In this document: one piece after another, positions 45,733 to 54,482 of the stretch
How the letters are laid out: each line of letters begins with the position of its first letter
Position numbering within the stretch: position 1 is the stretch's first letter
Assembly (NCBI GenBank): GCA_020073485.1
Contig: JAIQFB010000010.1
Location: 186,001 to 250,000 of the forward strand
DNA: 64,000 nt
Source: Terriglobia bacterium
GTDB taxonomy: Bacteria; Acidobacteriota; Terriglobia; Acidiferrales; UBA7541
Reading direction: 5' to 3'
Program-made: the position numbers and the translations under genes
Notes under the pieces: model-generated
The model's database searches: none
The model's input: the letters and a program-made list of their open reading frames with translations, nothing else
Told to the model about the DNA's origin: nothing

Positions 45733-47643
45733 CTACTTGTAGCTCCTCTGGGTCAGGTGCACGTATTCAAACGCGAGCGGTTCCTGGTGGAGTACCCAGT
45801 CGGCGTTTTCGCCCTTCCATTCCCAGGCCGATACGTAGGAAAAACGATCGTCGTCGCGCAGGGCCTCGCCATCCGGGGTCTGGCTCTCTACGCGGAAATG
45901 GCCGCCGCAGGATTCGGCGCGCTGCAGCGCGTCCAGGCACATCAGTTCGGCAAGTTCCAGGAAATCCGCCACGCGCCCGGCTTTTTCCAGCGACTGGTTG
46001 AACTCCTCGCCGCCGCCGATAATGTTGACGTTGGTCCAGAATTCGTGTCGCAATTCTGGAATCTTTGCGAGATTGCTGCGCAGCCCCTCTTCGGAACGCG
46101 CCATCCCGCAGTTGTTCCACATCATCTTGCCCAGTTCCTTGTGGATCGAATCGACGGTGCGCTTTCCGCGAATGTTGACCATCTTGGCGACGCGCTGTTG
46201 AACTTCCTCTTTCACGGCCGCAAACGCCGGGTGCGAGGTGTCGACTTTTTCCAGCGAGCTCGAAGCGATGTAATTCGGCAGTGTGTAGGGCAGGATGAAA
46301 TATCCATCGGCCAGGCCCTGCATCAGGGCGCTGGCGCCCAGTCGGTTGGCGCCGTGGTCTGAAAAGTTGGCTTCGCCGGCAACGAACAGGCCGGGAATCG
46401 ACGACATCAGCTGGTAATCCACCCACAAGCCGCCCATGGTGTAGTGCACCGCGGGGAAAATCCGCATCGGGACTTTATAGGCATTCTCTCCGGTAATCTC
46501 CTCGTACATGTCGAAAAGGTTGCCGTATTTTTCGCGGACGACCGGTTCGGTAAGCCGCTTGATGGCATCGGAAAAATCGAGGTAGACGCCCATCCCGCCG
46601 GGGCCCACGCCGCGGCCTTCGTCGCAGACTTCCTTTGCATTGCGCGAGGCAACGTCGCGCGGCACCAGGTTGCCGAAGCTCGGATAACGCCGCTCGAGGT
46701 AGTAATCGCGCTCGTCCTCCGGGATCGAGCCCGGAGCGCGCGTGTCGCCCTGCTTCTTTGGCACCCACACGCGGCCGTCATTGCGCAGCGATTCGGACAT
46801 CAAAGTCAGCTTGGATTGGTTTTCGTTGCTGACCGGAATGCAGGTCGGATGAATTTGCGTGAAGCAGGGATTGCCGAACAGCGCGCCGCGCCGGTGCGCT
46901 CGCCAGATGGCCGTGGTGTTGGAGCCTTTGGCATTGGTCGAGAGGTAGAAAACGTTTCCGTAGCCGCCTGTACCCAGGACGACCACATCGGCGGCATGGG
47001 TTTCGATCGCGCCGGTGACCAAGTTGCGCGTGACGATCCCACGCGCCCGGCCGTTCACCACCACCAGATCCAGCATTTCGCTGCGCGTGTGCATGCGCAC
47101 GGTGCCTGCGGCGATCTGTTCCTCGAGAGCCTGGTATGCGCCCAGCAGCAACTGCTGCCCCGTCTGCCCGCGGGCATAGAACGTGCGCGACACCTGCACG
47201 CCGCCGAATGAGCGCGTGTCCAGCAAGCCGCCATATTCCCTGGCGAACGGCACGCCCTGCGCCACGCACTGGTCGATGATGTTCACGCTGATTTGCGCCA
47301 GGCGGTAGACGTTGGCTTCCCGGGCGCGGAAATCGCCGCCCTTCACCGTGTCGTAGAAAAGGCGGAAGATGCTGTCGCCGTCATTGCGGTAGTTTTTCGC
47401 GGCGTTGATGCCGCCCTGCGCGGCAATCGAGTGCGCGCGGCGCGGGCTGTCGTGAAACGAAAAGCAATCGACGTTGTAGCCCTGTTGGCCGAGTGAAGCC
47501 GCCGCGGCGGCTCCGGCGAGTCCCGAGCCCACAATGATCACCCTGTACTTGCGGCGGTTGGCCGGGTTCACCAGCTTCATGTCGAAGCGGGCTTTATCCC
47601 ACTTTTGTTCGATCGGACCGGATGGAATCTTGGATTCGAGCAT
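45733..47643 (-). CDS. sdhA: Succinate dehydrogenase/fumarate reductase flavoprotein subunit
   Basis: A 636-residue FAD subunit oxidising succinate to fumarate. '[18 protein letters not shown]' binds FAD. '[20 protein letters not shown]' contains the His that covalently holds FAD. '[20 protein letters not shown]' and '[19 protein letters not shown]' line the active site. '[21 protein letters not shown]' is the late FAD motif. ATG 47643 is preceded by GAGGGGAGAA, which decides the start over an upstream in-frame ATG. It sits between sdhC and sdhB with 10 and 3 base gaps, so the three are one transcript. Confidence 0.96.
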   Translation of the reverse strand: MLESKIPSGPIEQKWDKARFDMKLVNPANRRKYRVIIVGSGLAGAAAAASLGQQGYNVDCFSFHDSPRRAHSIAAQGGINAAKNYRNDGDSIFRLFYDTVKGGDFRAREANVYRLAQISVNIIDQCVAQGVPFAREYGGLLDTRSFGGVQVSRTFYARGQTGQQLLLGAYQALEEQIAAGTVRMHTRSEMLDLVVVNGRARGIVTRNLVTGAIETHAADVVVLGTGGYGNVFYLSTNAKGSNTTAIWRAHRRGALFGNPCFTQIHPTCIPVSNENQSKLTLMSESLRNDGRVWVPKKQGDTRAPGSIPEDERDYYLERRYPSFGNLVPRDVASRNAKEVCDEGRGVGPGGMGVYLDFSDAIKRLTEPVVREKYGNLFDMYEEITGENAYKVPMRIFPAVHYTMGGLWVDYQLMSSIPGLFVAGEANFSDHGANRLGASALMQGLADGYFILPYTLPNYIASSSLEKVDTSHPAFAAVKEEVQQRVAKMVNIRGKRTVDSIHKELGKMMWNNCGMARSEEGLRSNLAKIPELRHEFWTNVNIIGGGEEFNQSLEKAGRVADFLELAELMCLDALQRAESCGGHFRVESQTPDGEALRDDDRFSYVSAWEWKGENADWVLHQEPLAFEYVHLTQRSYK

Positions 47644-47653
47644 TTCTCTCCCC

Positions 47654-48373
47654 TCAGCGCACCCAGCCTGCGAGCACCGAAATTGGCACTGAGATAAATC
47701 CTGCAAAAATCACAATGGCAATGAGTCTGGAAATGATTCGCAAGCTCTTCGTATTGTCTGTGGTCACCCAGCCCAGGGTCTGCAGCGCGCTCCAGATGCC
47801 GTGGTCCAGGTGCAGGCAAAGCGCGCACATGGCCAGAATGTAGAAAAGCGCAATGGACACCACGGAAAAGCCGGCCACCACGTTCTGATAGACCATCAAA
47901 TGTTCAAACTGCCCGGGCTGGAACCCGACCATGCCCGCCGTGAAGTGAAACAAGTGAAAAACAATGAAGACGGCCAGCAGAACCCCGCCCCAGCGCATGG
48001 TCAACGCGCCCCAGGTGGTCTCCACGTCTTTCTTCGATTCGTAGCCTATAGGACGCGCCTTCCGGTTCATCACCGTGAGCTGCGTGGCCGCCGTGATATG
48101 CAGCACCGCGCAGATCAGCAGGACGATGCGGACGATCCAGAGCAACTGCCCGTAGCCAAGCTCCGGGTAGCCCACTTCCCGCAGGAAGCGCGAATAGGCG
48201 TTGATCTCCACCGGGCCGGAAAAAATCTTCAGATTGCCGACCATGTGCGCGATCACGAAAAGAACGAGGACCGCTCCGGTCAGAGCCATGACCACTTTCT
48301 TGCCGATCACGCTGCTCCAGAGCGCCAGCAATCGATTCGGCGCCGCCTTGGTTGCCACCGCTGACTCTGTCAT
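47654..48373 (-). CDS. sdhC: Succinate dehydrogenase cytochrome b558-type membrane anchor
   Basis: A 239-residue protein with five membrane helices. His residues in '[13 protein letters not shown]', '[11 protein letters not shown]', '[13 protein letters not shown]' and '[17 protein letters not shown]' are positioned to bind two haems, as in the single-anchor (B. subtilis, Wolinella) complexes. There is no separate SdhD. It is the first gene of sdhC-sdhA-sdhB. AGGAG sits 10 bases before the ATG. Together the complex passes electrons from succinate to quinone. Confidence 0.92.
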   Translation of the reverse strand: MTESAVATKAAPNRLLALWSSVIGKKVVMALTGAVLVLFVIAHMVGNLKIFSGPVEINAYSRFLREVGYPELGYGQLLWIVRIVLLICAVLHITAATQLTVMNRKARPIGYESKKDVETTWGALTMRWGGVLLAVFIVFHLFHFTAGMVGFQPGQFEHLMVYQNVVAGFSVVSIALFYILAMCALCLHLDHGIWSALQTLGWVTTDNTKSLRIISRLIAIVIFAGFISVPISVLAGWVR

Positions 48374-48647
48374 CGTACGACTCCTGATTTCATTGCCGCT
48401 CCGTCATCCCGGGCTTTCGCTTGAACCTTTTCGGCACACCCATTACCGCGTCACCCGACGCGAGCAGGCAAACTAAGCCCTTATCTTGCTATTCGGGCTT
48501 TGAACTTTTCGCGGGAAAAATTGGCGATAATTTCGCAAATCAACTTCAGTCGAAGACATTCCAACTCCGGTTTATCCTGGTCAGAAAATTTAGTATAGGC
48601 AATTCCCGGCTGATTTTCAAGACGCAGCAACTCGCGAAGATAAGAAA
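48374..48647. other. Intergenic region between divergent sdhC and GAF genes
   Basis: No gene recognised. It must hold the sdhCAB promoter on the minus strand, but no convincing -35/-10 pair was found there. The plus-strand promoter candidate follows at 48648. Base composition turns AT-rich near 48590. Confidence 0.4.
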
Positions 48648-48675
48648 TCGACCCCCGTGCCGATTTGGATATAAT
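48648..48675 (+). promoter_or_regulatory. Promoter candidate for the GAF gene
   Basis: A perfect TATAAT (48670-48675) with TCGACC (48648-48653) 16 bases upstream. The -10 box is excellent, the -35 box poor. The transcript would start near 48682, about 25 bases before ATG 48707. Confidence 0.5.
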
Positions 48676-48706
48676 ATGGAAGGATAGTCAAAACCGGGGA
48701 GAGTGC

Positions 48707-49240
48707 ATGGTCGAACAGCAGACGGCGGACTTGGGGACGATTGTCGACGCCTTGGCGAAACAAGGCTTGCCGCCGGATGGGGATGCTCTTTCCAAGGTGG
48801 CCAAAGCGGTTGCGAAGATATTTTCAGTCGACGCCGATGAAGTTGCCATCCTGAGCTTGAACACGAAAAGCAAGAATCTGAAGTTCGTGATTCCGGAAAA
48901 GCTCGCGGCCGTCGGCACGATTCCCCTGAGCAGCGCCACGGCCCTGGCGGCGCGCACGGCGCGGGAACGGCGCCCCGAATTGGTAAACAATTTCAGCACT
49001 TCCCGGCACGCCACCGTCTTTGAAGGCGTTCCGCTGGGACGCGACCCTGCCGAGCTGATTCAAAAGATCATGAGTGCTCCGATTCTGGAGGGAAACCAGG
49101 TCCGGGGCGTGGTGCAGATATCCAGAAAAGGCCGCTCGACGTCCGACGCGGGGCTGGATTTCACGCAAAAGGATTTGCAGGCGCTGACATCTATCTCCCC
49201 GGCGCTGGTTGGCTTTCTGAAGATTTGCACCGGCGCATAA
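48707..49240 (+). CDS. GAF-domain protein
   Basis: A 177-residue protein that is nearly a single GAF domain. 'DALSKVAKAVAKIFSVDADEVAILSLN', 'LKFVIPEKL', 'GTIPLSSATALAARTARERRPELVNNF' and 'VRGVVQISRKGRS' with 'FTQKDLQALTSI' are the typical strands and helices. No output domain is attached, so it would act as a stand-alone small-molecule or redox sensor or through a partner. ATG 48707 is preceded by GGGGAGAG. It is 4 bases upstream of the nucleotidase gene, so the two are co-transcribed. Confidence 0.85.
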   Translation: MVEQQTADLGTIVDALAKQGLPPDGDALSKVAKAVAKIFSVDADEVAILSLNTKSKNLKFVIPEKLAAVGTIPLSSATALAARTARERRPELVNNFSTSRHATVFEGVPLGRDPAELIQKIMSAPILEGNQVRGVVQISRKGRSTSDAGLDFTQKDLQALTSISPALVGFLKICTGA

Positions 49241-49244
49241 GAAA

Positions 49245-51053
49245 ATGAAATCTTCGCGCATTTGGATGCAAGCGGCTCTGTTCGTTTTATTCCTTGCATC
49301 CATTTGTTCGCGCCACGCCCTTTTTGGCCATTCTCTACCAGCCCAGGCTACCGGGACTTCCAGCACAGTCCACCTCACACTGCTCGGCACCACGGATGTG
49401 CACGGGCATATCGAACCCCTCGACTATTACTCGGGCAAGCCCGCGCAATTGGGACTGGCGAAGATCGCCACGCTCGTTCGCCGCGTGCGCGCCGAGCAGC
49501 CGAATGTGTTGCTGTTCGATTCCGGCGACACCATTCAGGGCACTCCCCTGGCCTATTATTTCGCGAGCAAGGATACGGATAAGCCCAATCCCATGATCCT
49601 GGCAATGAACGCGCTGGGATACGACGCCGCGGCGGTCGGCAATCACGAATTCAATTTCGGCCTGAATGTTCTGTGGAAAGTGAAACGCGAAGCGCACTTC
49701 CCTATTCTCGCCGCCAACATCAGACAGCAATATGACCATGCGCCGCAGCGCTTTGAGCCTTATATCATCAAGGAAATCGCCGGAGTGCGCGTCGCCATCG
49801 TCGGATTTGTCACTCCGGCCATCCCGCACGTGGAACTCCCCGCGAATTATCGGGGCTATGAATTTGAGCCGATCGTGGACGCCGCGCGCCGCGTCATTCC
49901 CGAGGTCCGAAAGCGCGCGGACATGGTTGTGGTCCTGGCGCATTCCGGGCTCGCTCCCGTCCCTGCGTGGACGGACGAGATGCCCGGCGAAAACGCGATG
50001 AAGGAACTGGCCGAGCAAGTCCCGGGCATTGACGTTATCCTGATCGGGCACACGCACAATGAGGTTCCCGAGCGGATTATCAACGGCGTTTTGCTGACGC
50101 AGGCGAAAAATTCCGGCGCGTCGCTGGCGCGCATCGATCTGGACCTGGAACGCGCCGAGGGCGGCGCCTGGCGCGTAGCTGCAAAACACTCCGTGGTCCT
50201 CCCGGTCACCGAACAAGTCCCCGCGGATCCTGAAATCGTTCAGCTAGCTGCGCCCTATGAACAGGCGACGCAGGCGTACCTTGACGCACCCGTCGCCAAC
50301 AGCTCGAAAGAGCTTCGTGGGACGACTGCCCGATTTGAGGATGAGCCCATGGTGGATTTGATCCACGCCGTGCAGATGGAAGCGGGCCACGCGGACGTAT
50401 CGCTGGCGGGCATGCTCTACACCGGCTCGCGGTTGCCCCAGGGCCGCGTGTCGGTTCGCCAGGTCACTTCGCTCTATGTCTATGAAAATTATTTGTACAC
50501 CGTGGAAATGACCGGAGCGCGGTTTCGCGCTGCGCTCGAACATGCGGCCAGTTTGTATCCGGCGTGGCCTTTCCCGGACAGGCAACCGGTTCGTCTGCCG
50601 GACCTCAACGTCGATTCGGCCGCTGGGGTCGACTACACGATCGATTTGCGGCTGCCCGCCGGACACCGGATCACGAAACTCGATTACAAGGGCAAGCCGC
50701 TCGCGGACGATCAGAAACTCCGCGTGGCCATGAATAACTATCGCTACTCGGGCGGTGGCGGCTACGATTTCAAAGGTTTGCCGATCGTTTACCGCTCCAC
50801 CGAGGAAATTCGCGATCTGATCATTGCCCACCTCACCCGCACCGGTGTGGTGCCTGCCATGGCAAATGGAAACTGGCGCATCGAGCCGCAAGAAGCAGTG
50901 GAAGCGCTTCGCCGGGCGGCTCTGCAGCAGGAACAACAGGTATTTCATGCGCCGCGTGTCTTCCCCAAATCCCTATTCGCCATGGTACGAAGTGACCGGG
51001 CCGCTATGTTTGCGAGATCAGAACAGTTTTTCGGCGTCTCGGCGGGAAATTGA
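49245..51053 (+). CDS. 5'-nucleotidase/2',3'-cyclic phosphodiesterase (UshA-like), exported
   Basis: A 602-residue periplasmic enzyme. The signal peptide (1-33, with 'ALFVLFLASICSRHALF') is followed by a calcineurin-like metallophosphoesterase domain (about 42-300). Its metal ligands are in 'LLGTTDVHGHIEPL', 'FDSGDTIQGTPLAYY', 'AAVGNHEFNFGL', 'VVLAHSGL' and 'LIGHTHNEVP'. A C-terminal 5'-nucleotidase specificity domain (about 345-560) contains 'VRQVTSLYVYENYLYTVEMTG' and 'AMNNYRYSGGGGYDFKG'. It would dephosphorylate nucleotides outside the cytoplasm to salvage phosphate and nucleosides. It follows the GAF gene by 4 bases. Confidence 0.92.
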   Translation: MKSSRIWMQAALFVLFLASICSRHALFGHSLPAQATGTSSTVHLTLLGTTDVHGHIEPLDYYSGKPAQLGLAKIATLVRRVRAEQPNVLLFDSGDTIQGTPLAYYFASKDTDKPNPMILAMNALGYDAAAVGNHEFNFGLNVLWKVKREAHFPILAANIRQQYDHAPQRFEPYIIKEIAGVRVAIVGFVTPAIPHVELPANYRGYEFEPIVDAARRVIPEVRKRADMVVVLAHSGLAPVPAWTDEMPGENAMKELAEQVPGIDVILIGHTHNEVPERIINGVLLTQAKNSGASLARIDLDLERAEGGAWRVAAKHSVVLPVTEQVPADPEIVQLAAPYEQATQAYLDAPVANSSKELRGTTARFEDEPMVDLIHAVQMEAGHADVSLAGMLYTGSRLPQGRVSVRQVTSLYVYENYLYTVEMTGARFRAALEHAASLYPAWPFPDRQPVRLPDLNVDSAAGVDYTIDLRLPAGHRITKLDYKGKPLADDQKLRVAMNNYRYSGGGGYDFKGLPIVYRSTEEIRDLIIAHLTRTGVVPAMANGNWRIEPQEAVEALRRAALQQEQQVFHAPRVFPKSLFAMVRSDRAAMFARSEQFFGVSAGN

Positions 51054-51111
51054 TTGACACTGCGGGGTGTTCTTGTTACTTTTTCGCTCGCGCAATTTTT
51101 CACGCGAGTTC

Positions 51112-51140
51112 TTGACTCAGTCTCGGGTGCGGGCTCTACT
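51112..51140 (+). promoter_or_regulatory. Promoter candidate for pdaD
   Basis: TTGACT (51112-51117), a 17-base spacer and TCTACT (51135-51140). The -10 overlaps the left arm of the shared motif at 51131, which matters for whether that motif acts as RNA or DNA. Confidence 0.45.
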
Positions 51141-51177
51141 TTTACGCTGAACGATTCAAGTGAAGCGTGGAGCCCGC
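51130..51177 (+). promoter_or_regulatory. Leader/promoter motif shared with ino1 (upstream of pdaD)
   Basis: CGGGCTCTAC (51130-51139) and GTGGAGCCCG (51167-51176) pair with one G-U wobble. Between them the left flank reads TTTT and the right flank AGTGAAGC, as in the ino1 copy at 37174-37219. It ends about 35 bases before ATG 51212. Confidence 0.5.
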
Positions 51178-51211
51178 CGGAATAAAGGAGCCACCGCTTC
51201 TCGGCACCCTC

Positions 51212-51769
51212 ATGGCTTTCGTCGCGAAAAAGATTTTTCTGACCAAGGGCGTAGGAAAGCATCGGGAGCGGCTTTCGAGTTTTGAATTGGCGTTGCGCAG
51301 CGCGGGAATCGCGGCGTGCAACATCGTGCGTGTCTCCTCCATTTTTCCTCCCAACTGCAAATTGATCTCGCGCAGCGAAGGACTCAAGCACATCAAGCCG
51401 GGCCAGGTGGCCTTCACCGTCATCAGCGAGAATTCCACGCGCGAAGCGCACCGCTTGATCGCCGCGGGCATCGGCCTCGCACTTCCCGCCGACAAATCCA
51501 TGTACGGCTACCTCTCCGAGCATCACTCCTTCGGCGAGACCGAGGAAGTCGCGGGCGAATACACCGAAGAGCTTGCCGCCGAAATGCTGGCCACGACGTT
51601 GAATGTGGAATTTGATCCGGATTTGTCCTGGGACGAGAAAAAAGAGGTCTACCGCATTTCCAACAAGATTGTCCGCACCATGAACATCACGCAGTCCGCC
51701 GTCGGCGATAAGCGCGGGCTGTGGACTACGGTTCTTGCCGCCGCCATCATGATTGGCGAAGACGACTAA
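51212..51769 (+). CDS. pdaD: Pyruvoyl-dependent arginine decarboxylase
   Basis: A 185-residue proenzyme that decarboxylates arginine to agmatine. It cleaves itself at a Ser in 'IVRVSSIFPPNCK' (about residues 38-50) to make the pyruvoyl group. Family blocks: 'FVAKKIFLTKGVGKHRERLSSFELALRSAGI', shown here as two halves, 'NIVRVSSIFPP', 'VISENSTREAHRLIAAGIGLA' and 'AEEMLATT'-like 'AAEMLATTLNVEFD'. ATG 51212 is used. A GTG at 51167 would extend it by 15 residues and the ribosome-binding site is poor for both. It is followed, after a small ORF, by aguB and aguA, which complete the route to putrescine. Confidence 0.92.
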   Translation: MAFVAKKIFLTKGVGKHRERLSSFELALRSAGIAACNIVRVSSIFPPNCKLISRSEGLKHIKPGQVAFTVISENSTREAHRLIAAGIGLALPADKSMYGYLSEHHSFGETEEVAGEYTEELAAEMLATTLNVEFDPDLSWDEKKEVYRISNKIVRTMNITQSAVGDKRGLWTTVLAAAIMIGEDD

Positions 51770-51816
51770 AGATCCAACCCTCAAGAGCTACTCTCAAATG
51801 GTGTCCTTTCTAAGCG

Positions 51817-52026
51817 ATGAGCAGCTTCTTTCACGTCGCTATTGAGCTTTTGCCGATTGATTTGGGAGTTGGCGTCGTTGCCTCTCTTATGGCAATAGGA
51901 AAGGCACGCCAGTCGAGGCCGGACTTTGATAGAGACGACGCATTCGTTCTGATCAAGATATTTATGGGCGGCGCGGCCGTGATGTGGGTCCTCTCATCGA
52001 TATACGTATACTCAGTTAGACATTAG
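51817..52026 (+). CDS. Small hypothetical two-helix membrane protein
   Basis: A 69-residue frame with two hydrophobic helices (about 8-27 'LLPIDLGVGVVASLMAIG' and 45-65 'IKIFMGGAAVMWVLSSIY') separated by a charged loop 'ARQSRPDFDRDDAF'. The pattern looks like a real membrane protein rather than a chance frame, and its codon use is AT-richer than neighbours. No clear ribosome-binding site. It sits between pdaD and aguB on the same strand. Function unknown. Confidence 0.5.
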   Translation: MSSFFHVAIELLPIDLGVGVVASLMAIGKARQSRPDFDRDDAFVLIKIFMGGAAVMWVLSSIYVYSVRH

Positions 52027-52133
52027 TTCCAAACTTGTTGGACTCGCCCTCACAAAAAGTATTCTTTCGTTCGTCATCCGAATCGACAAATGTCTCCGCG
52101 TCAAAATTAAAAAGAAAATGCTATGATTCGTGG

Positions 52134-53012
52134 ATGGCGGAAAAATTCACCATTGGCTTGATCCAGATGAGCTGTTCGCCCGACCCACGGGAGAATTTCT
52201 CAAAGGCGGAAGCGCGCATTCGGGAAGCCGCAAAGCGCGGAGCGCAAATCATCTGCACGCAGGAACTGTTTCGCTCGCAATATTTCTGCCGCGAGGAAAA
52301 CGCAGATTTGTTCGAGCTGGCCGAGCCGATTCCCGGCCCGTCCTCGGAAGCGCTGGCGAAACTCTCGCGCGAATTGAACGTCGCAATCGTGGGCTCGCTG
52401 TTTGAGCGCCGCGCGGCCGGGATTTACCACAACACGGCGGTGATCACGGACGCGGGAGGCGCGCCCCTCGGCAAATACCGCAAGATGCACATTCCGGACG
52501 ACCCGCTCTACTACGAAAAATTTTATTTCACGCCGGGCGATCTCGGCTTTCCGAATTTCGATACGCGCTTCGGCCGCATCGGCGTGCTGGTCTGCTGGGA
52601 CCAGTGGTATCCGGAGGGCGCGCGCCTGGCGAGCCTGGGCGGTGCGAATATTCTTTTTTATCCCACGGCGATCGGCTGGCACCCTTCAGAGAAGAAGGAA
52701 TTCGGTGCTGCGCAGCTCGATGCCTGGCGCACGATTCAACGCGCGCACGCCATCGCCAACGGCGTGTTTGTCGCGGCGGTCAACCGTGTGGGCTACGAAG
52801 GCACTCCCGAAAGCGGCCTGGAGTTCTGGGGACACTCGTTTGTCTGCGATCCTTTTGGACAAGTGCTCGCCGAAGCGTCCGCCGACAAGGAAGAAATCCT
52901 GATCGTCGAGTGCGACCCCAAGCGCGTCGAGGAGACGCGCCGCAACTGGCCGTTCCTGCGCGATCGCCGCATCGATGCCTACTCGCCCATCCTCGAGCGG
53001 TGGCACGAGTGA
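52134..53012 (+). CDS. aguB: N-carbamoylputrescine amidase
   Basis: A 292-residue carbon-nitrogen hydrolase that turns N-carbamoylputrescine into putrescine, CO2 and ammonia. The Glu-Lys-Cys triad is visible in 'ICTQELFRSQYFCREE', 'GKYRKMHIPDDP' and 'GVLVCWDQWYPEGAR'. 'AIGWHPSEKKEFGAAQLDAW' and 'VAAVNRVGYEG' are typical of AguB. Its end overlaps aguA by 4 bases (GTGA), so the two are coupled. There is no clear ribosome-binding site. TATGAT lies 6 bases before the ATG, which could mean a leaderless transcript. Confidence 0.95.
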   Translation: MAEKFTIGLIQMSCSPDPRENFSKAEARIREAAKRGAQIICTQELFRSQYFCREENADLFELAEPIPGPSSEALAKLSRELNVAIVGSLFERRAAGIYHNTAVITDAGGAPLGKYRKMHIPDDPLYYEKFYFTPGDLGFPNFDTRFGRIGVLVCWDQWYPEGARLASLGGANILFYPTAIGWHPSEKKEFGAAQLDAWRTIQRAHAIANGVFVAAVNRVGYEGTPESGLEFWGHSFVCDPFGQVLAEASADKEEILIVECDPKRVEETRRNWPFLRDRRIDAYSPILERWHE

Positions 53013-54079
53013 AATCCTCCCACGAAAAATCTTCAGCCTCTTTTAGTCTCGGCTTCCGCATGCCCGCGGAGTGGGAAACGCACACGGCCACGTGGCTTGC
53101 CTGGCCGCATGAAAAGACGGATTGGCCCGGAAAATTCGCGCCGATACCGTGGGTCTATGCAGACATCGTGCGGCACCTTTCGCAGGTCGAGCGCGTGCGC
53201 ATTCTGGTGGAGAGTCCGGCAATCGAGCGCTCGGTCCGGCGCATCCTGAAACAGGCCGGCGCGAATCTTTCCGCCGTCGATTTTTTCCACGTCCCTACAA
53301 ATCGCGGATGGATTCGCGATTTCGGACCGATTTTCGTGCGCAATGCCAAGGGCGAAACGGCTGTTACGAACTGGCACTTCAACGCCTGGGCAAAATATGA
53401 CGACTGGAAAAAAGACGACTCAGCAAACGCAAAACTCGCGCCTAAGCTCAAATGGAGGATGTGGTCGCCGGAATACAAGAAACGGCGCGTCGTCCTCGAA
53501 GGCGGCAGCATCGACGTCAACGGCCTGGGCACCATGCTCACCACCGAGGAATGCCTGCTCAGCCCCATCCAGGCGCGCAATCCGGGCGTGACGCGGAAAG
53601 AGCTGGAAGGAATTTTCCGGGAAAATCTCGGAGTAACAAACGTATTGTGGCTCAAGAACGGCATCACGGGCGATGACACGCACGGTCACGTGGACGATCT
53701 CGCGCGTTTTGTAAACCCCACAACAGTTGTCACAGTGGTGGAGAACGATCCCTCGGAAACGAATTTCCAGCCCCTGCAGGAAAATCTCGCCCTGCTGCGC
53801 GAGATGAGGGACCAGGACGGCCGCGAGCTGCGCATCGAAACCTTGCCCATGCCCGAGCCCGTCTTTTTCGACGGCCAACGCCTCCCGGCCAGCTACGCCA
53901 ATTTTTACATCGCGAATCAGCTCGTCCTGGTCCCCACGTTTAACGACGCGCGCGACGCCGTCGCGCTGTCGAAGATCGCAGGTTTGTTCCCCGGCCGCAA
54001 AACCGTGGGGATTGCGTGCCTCGATCTGGTTCTCGGCCTGGGCACGATTCACTGCATGACGCAGCAGGAACCGGCGTAG
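53009..54079 (+). CDS. aguA: Agmatine deiminase
   Basis: A 356-residue member of the agmatine deiminase family, converting agmatine to N-carbamoylputrescine and ammonia. Family blocks: 'MPAEWETHTATWLAWPHEKTDW', given here in part as 'EWETHTATWLAWPH', 'NRGWIRDFGPIFV', 'VVLEGGSIDVNGLGTMLTTEECLL', 'DDTHGHVDDLARFV' and the C-terminal 'GLGTIHCMTQQEP' with the catalytic Cys. GTG 53009 overlaps the aguB stop. It uses the agmatine made by pdaD. The order decarboxylase, amidase, deiminase completes arginine to putrescine. Confidence 0.95.
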   Translation: MKSSHEKSSASFSLGFRMPAEWETHTATWLAWPHEKTDWPGKFAPIPWVYADIVRHLSQVERVRILVESPAIERSVRRILKQAGANLSAVDFFHVPTNRGWIRDFGPIFVRNAKGETAVTNWHFNAWAKYDDWKKDDSANAKLAPKLKWRMWSPEYKKRRVVLEGGSIDVNGLGTMLTTEECLLSPIQARNPGVTRKELEGIFRENLGVTNVLWLKNGITGDDTHGHVDDLARFVNPTTVVTVVENDPSETNFQPLQENLALLREMRDQDGRELRIETLPMPEPVFFDGQRLPASYANFYIANQLVLVPTFNDARDAVALSKIAGLFPGRKTVGIACLDLVLGLGTIHCMTQQEPA

Positions 54080-54133
54080 AATACCGGGCGCGGACCCAGC
54101 TCGACCGCGCCCGAAACCGTTACAGGAGCTACC

Positions 54134-54409
54134 ATGCACATCATATTTTTTACAGTCCCCCGCACGCTCATTGGATGGCTGATCGTCGGACTCATCGCCG
54201 GCTGGCTGGCGGGAAAGGTTTCGCGCGGCCGGGGATTCGGCTGCCTGGCAAATATTATCCTGGGATTGATCGGCGCAATTCTTGGCGGCTGGATTTTCAC
54301 CAAGCTCGGCATCTTCGGCGGCGGACTGCTCTACAGCATCGCCGCGGCAACGCTGGGCGCCGTGATCCTGGTAGCCATCGCGCGCCTGTTCGCCGGCGGC
54401 GGCGAGTAA
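54134..54409 (+). CDS. GlsB/YeaQ/YmgE family membrane protein (transglycosylase-associated)
   Basis: A 91-residue protein with three helices rich in Gly: 'GWLIVGLIAGWLAGKVSRG', 'GCLANIILGLIGAILGGWI' and 'GGLLYSIAAATLGAVILVAI'. This is the GlsB/YeaQ family, small inner-membrane proteins linked to stress responses in enterics. The common name 'transglycosylase-associated' is historical. AGGAG sits 5 bases before the ATG. It is on the same strand as aguA and rnj, 54 bases after aguA. Confidence 0.9.
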   Translation: MHIIFFTVPRTLIGWLIVGLIAGWLAGKVSRGRGFGCLANIILGLIGAILGGWIFTKLGIFGGGLLYSIAAATLGAVILVAIARLFAGGGE

Positions 54410-54482
54410 TCGGTCCGGGCAATTCAATCTCCCTCTCATCTATGTGATACGATATTGGGTCTTACTAAGGACGTGAGCTGCT

